Of a DNA stretch of 13,458 nucleotides, positions 11,392-13,458 are shown piece after piece. The position numbers and the translations under genes were made by a program. Numbering within the stretch: position 1 is the stretch's first letter; the number at the start of each line of letters is the position of its first letter. The DNA comes from Myxococcales bacterium. Its GTDB lineage: Bacteria; Myxococcota; Polyangia; Fen-1088. The notes beneath the pieces were generated by a model. That model saw only the letters and a program-made list of their open reading frames with translations. It was not told the DNA's origin and did not search any database. The stretch lies in contig PMLH01000292.1 in the NCBI GenBank assembly GCA_003159055.1, positions 9,288 to 22,745 of the forward strand. Reading direction: 5' to 3'.

Positions 11392-13458
11392 ATGGCTCTA
11401 CTTGGACGCGACACGAAGGTGACCGGCCCCCTTGCCGAGGGAGTACTGCTGCTTGAGACCTTTCATGGCAGCGAGAGGCTGGGAGCGCCGTCGAGCTACA
11501 GCCTGACCCTGCTTTCCGAGGACCCCGACATCTCGGTCGACGACGTGCTCGGACAGTCGATGACTGTCCACCTCAAGCTCGACACGGGCGATTACCGCTA
11601 CTTCAACGGCATCGTCAGCTACTTCGCTAAGACGGGCCCGTCCATGCGCCACACCCGCTACGAGGCGGTCCTAAGCTCCAAGCTTGCACTTTTCGAATAC
11701 GCCCGCGACTGCCGCATCCTGTTCGACGGGAACGCGCCCACCCACGTCGCCGAAACCCTCGCCAAACGCGGATTCACGGACGTCGAATCCGGCGCGCTGC
11801 AGGGCACCTATCGGACGCGCGAATACACGGTCCAGTACCGGGAGACCGACTTCAACTTCGTGCAACGTCTGCTCGAGGAAGAAGGCATCTACTACTTCTT
11901 CAAGCACGAGAACGACAAGCACACCCTGATCATGGCCGATTCCGTCTCCGCCCACGCCACGGTCCCTGGGTACGAGCAGGTCCTGTACCTGCCCAGGGAG
12001 CACAAGCAGGCAAGCGAGGAGGAGCATTTTTGGTCCCTCAGCCCGGCCGAATCGCTCCATCCAGGCAAGTACTCGGTCCTCCGTGGCTACGACTACACCA
12101 AGCTGCGTCCGATGGCTCCCCAGATTGAGAAGGCGTTTTCTCTCGCCCGGTGTCCTGGCGACGCGTTCGAGGACTACGACTATCCTGGCGGCCTTTACGA
12201 AGCGCCAGATGCATCCGCAGAAGCCATCGTGCGCCGGGAGGGCGACGAGGTGGCCCACACCCCCGTCGAGATCGAGGGCAATACCATGGGGCTCGGAGTT
12301 GGCGATCTGGTCCAACTGAGAAAGCCGCTCTCTCTCGGGGCCCAATACAATCCGTTCTGGAAGGATGACGACTTCGACAAGAAGTACCTCATCACATCGG
12401 CGCGCTACTCGGTCAGCATCAACCAGTACGAGACCGGCGACGTCGCCGAGAGTGACGAGCCCTACAGGGTCTTGTACACGTTGCTTGACAGCCAGTCGCA
12501 GTTCCGCCCGGCGCGCACCGCGACCAAGCCCCGCATCGATGGGCCGCAGACCGCCATCGTGGTGGGGCCAAGTGGCGAAGAGATCTACACCGACCAGTAC
12601 GGGCGAATCAAAGTGCAGTTCGATTGGGATCGCCTGGGCGAACGCGACGAAAAGTCGTCCATCTGGGTGCGGGTAGCGCAGGTCTGGGCGGGCAAGCAGT
12701 GGGGCGCGATGCACATCCCACGCATCGGGCACGAGGTCATCGTCAGCTTCCTCGACGGGGACCCCGACCGACCCATCGTGACCAGGAGTTTGTACAACGC
12801 CGACAACATGCCGCCCTATGCGTTGCCCGACAACAAGACCCAGAGCGGGATCAAGAGCCGCAGCAGCAAGGCGGGCGCGGCCGACAACTTCAACGAGCTG
12901 CGCTTTGAAGATCTGAAGGGCAAAGAAGAAGTCTATCTGCAGGCCGAAAAAGACCTCGGCATTCTGGTCAAGAACGACGAGACCCGCCACGTCCAGCACG
13001 ATCGTGTGAAGAATGTGGTCAGCGACGAGACCACAACGGTCGGCGGAAACCGCAAGGAGGAGGTCACCAAGAACGAGAAAATCACCATCCACGAAAGTCG
13101 CGCTGAAACCGTGGACAAGGACGAGACCATCACCATTTCGGGGAGCCGGACCGAGATCGTCGACAAAGATGAGGACCTCTCGATCACCGGAACTCGGACT
13201 GAAAAGGTCGGCAAGGATGAAACCATCAAGATCCGCGGCGGGCGTACCGAGACCGTAGGCAAGGACGAAACCGTCACCATCAAGGGTGCGCGGAAAGTCA
13301 ACCTTGCCAAGGCCGAAACCCTGGGCGTCAGCGCCAGCAGAAAGCAGTCCATCTCCGGGGGCGACACACTGAGTGTGACCAACAAACTCGCGTTCGATGC
13401 TGGGGACGAGATGGTCCTCAAGAGCGGAGACGCCAGCATCACCCTGAAGAAGGACGGC
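11392..13458 (+). CDS. vgrG: VgrG, type VI secretion system spike protein (3' end beyond window)
   Basis: VgrG (TssI) trimers form the tip of the type VI secretion puncturing device and carry effectors into target cells. The frame is open to the right edge: 689 residues and no stop. Residues 1 to about 370 are the gp27-like part with the diagnostic QYRETDFNFVQRLLEEEG (148-165) followed by IYYFF. The gp5-type OB fold spans about 385-470: IVVGPSGEEIYTDQYGRIKVQF, WVRVAQVWAGKQWGAMHIPRIGHEV and DGDPDRPIV. The linker NELRFEDLKGKEEVYLQAEKD (501-521) leads into the beta-helix needle, here with a clear 16-residue repeat from Arg538 on. The start is the first Met before the conserved N-terminus; only a weak AAAGAA-like purine run precedes it. 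Any C-terminal effector extension lies outside the window. No other T6SS gene is visible. Confidence 0.95.
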   Translation, partial: MALLGRDTKVTGPLAEGVLLLETFHGSERLGAPSSYSLTLLSEDPDISVDDVLGQSMTVHLKLDTGDYRYFNGIVSYFAKTGPSMRHTRYEAVLSSKLALFEYARDCRILFDGNAPTHVAETLAKRGFTDVESGALQGTYRTREYTVQYRETDFNFVQRLLEEEGIYYFFKHENDKHTLIMADSVSAHATVPGYEQVLYLPREHKQASEEEHFWSLSPAESLHPGKYSVLRGYDYTKLRPMAPQIEKAFSLARCPGDAFEDYDYPGGLYEAPDASAEAIVRREGDEVAHTPVEIEGNTMGLGVGDLVQLRKPLSLGAQYNPFWKDDDFDKKYLITSARYSVSINQYETGDVAESDEPYRVLYTLLDSQSQFRPARTATKPRIDGPQTAIVVGPSGEEIYTDQYGRIKVQFDWDRLGERDEKSSIWVRVAQVWAGKQWGAMHIPRIGHEVIVSFLDGDPDRPIVTRSLYNADNMPPYALPDNKTQSGIKSRSSKAGAADNFNELRFEDLKGKEEVYLQAEKDLGILVKNDETRHVQHDRVKNVVSDETTTVGGNRKEEVTKNEKITIHESRAETVDKDETITISGSRTEIVDKDEDLSITGTRTEKVGKDETIKIRGGRTETVGKDETVTIKGARKVNLAKAETLGVSASRKQSISGGDTLSVTNKLAFDAGDEMVLKSGDASITLKKDG
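13003..13341 (+). repeat. 16-residue (48-bp) periodic repeat in the VgrG needle
   Basis: Within VgrG an Arg recurs every 16 residues: 538, 554, 570, 586, 602, 618, 634 and 650. The four central units (571-634, nt 13102-13293) are the most alike, of the form T-E-x-V-x-K-D-E-x-x-x-I-x-G-x-R. Alternating polar and beta-branched residues fit the triple-stranded beta-helix of gp5/VgrG needles. Confidence 0.8.

Noticed and set aside
11671..13092. 473-codon minus-strand frame across vgrG
   Set aside because: VgrG motifs are continuous on the plus strand; the antisense frame is a by-product of codon bias.
1..13458. CRISPR arrays, tRNA or rRNA genes, intact transposase or integrase genes
   Set aside because: None was recognised on either strand by eye; only the short repeats listed were found.

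Overview
The window is high-GC Gram-negative DNA made of three unrelated blocks: a cell-wall synthesis operon, two minus-strand lipoprotein genes, and the start of a type VI secretion spike gene. The MurE DNPR motif points to meso-diaminopimelate peptidoglycan. Two large secreted lipoproteins with Cys-rich, Ser/Gly/Asp-rich chains, one with a von Willebrand A (VWA) MIDAS motif, together with a VgrG, suggest a myxobacterium-like (Myxococcota / former Deltaproteobacteria) genome. The phylum is an inference; no rRNA or other phylogenetic marker was used.

Block 1 (1-7229, + strand) is the middle of a dcw (division and cell wall) cluster in canonical order: murE (5' end cut off), murF, mraY, murD, ftsW, murG. 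Genes overlap by 1-4 nt or are spaced by 0-3 nt, and most have a Shine-Dalgarno sequence inside the preceding gene, so this is one translationally coupled transcript. The products add meso-DAP and D-Ala-D-Ala to the UDP-MurNAc peptide (MurD earlier adds D-Glu), move it to the lipid carrier (MraY), make lipid II (MurG) and polymerise septal glycan (FtsW). The usual next genes (murC, murB, ftsQ, ftsA, ftsZ) do not follow. The cluster ends abruptly 24 nt before a convergent gene.

Block 2 (7254-11112, - strand) holds two lipoprotein genes: an unrecognised 504-residue lipoprotein (7254-8768) and a 610-residue VWA-domain lipoprotein (9280-11112). The roughly 510 bp between them (8769-9279) has no convincing intact gene. 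It holds a dense set of short repeats and dyads upstream of the first lipoprotein, a possible decayed reading frame, and a strong GC hairpin after the VWA gene.

Block 3 (11392-13458, + strand, open at the right edge) is a VgrG with the gp27-like and gp5 OB-fold parts and an emerging 16-residue beta-helix repeat. It is divergent from the VWA gene. The 279-bp gap between them carries a perfect 19-bp direct repeat with 23-bp period, which could be an operator pair or the relic of an insertion-sequence end.

No tRNA, rRNA, CRISPR array or intact transposase was seen. I did not find a clearly new system. The parts that best merit a second look are the unrecognised lipoprotein with its complex upstream region, the 19-bp repeats, the VWA lipoprotein/VgrG divergent pair, and the broken dcw synteny.
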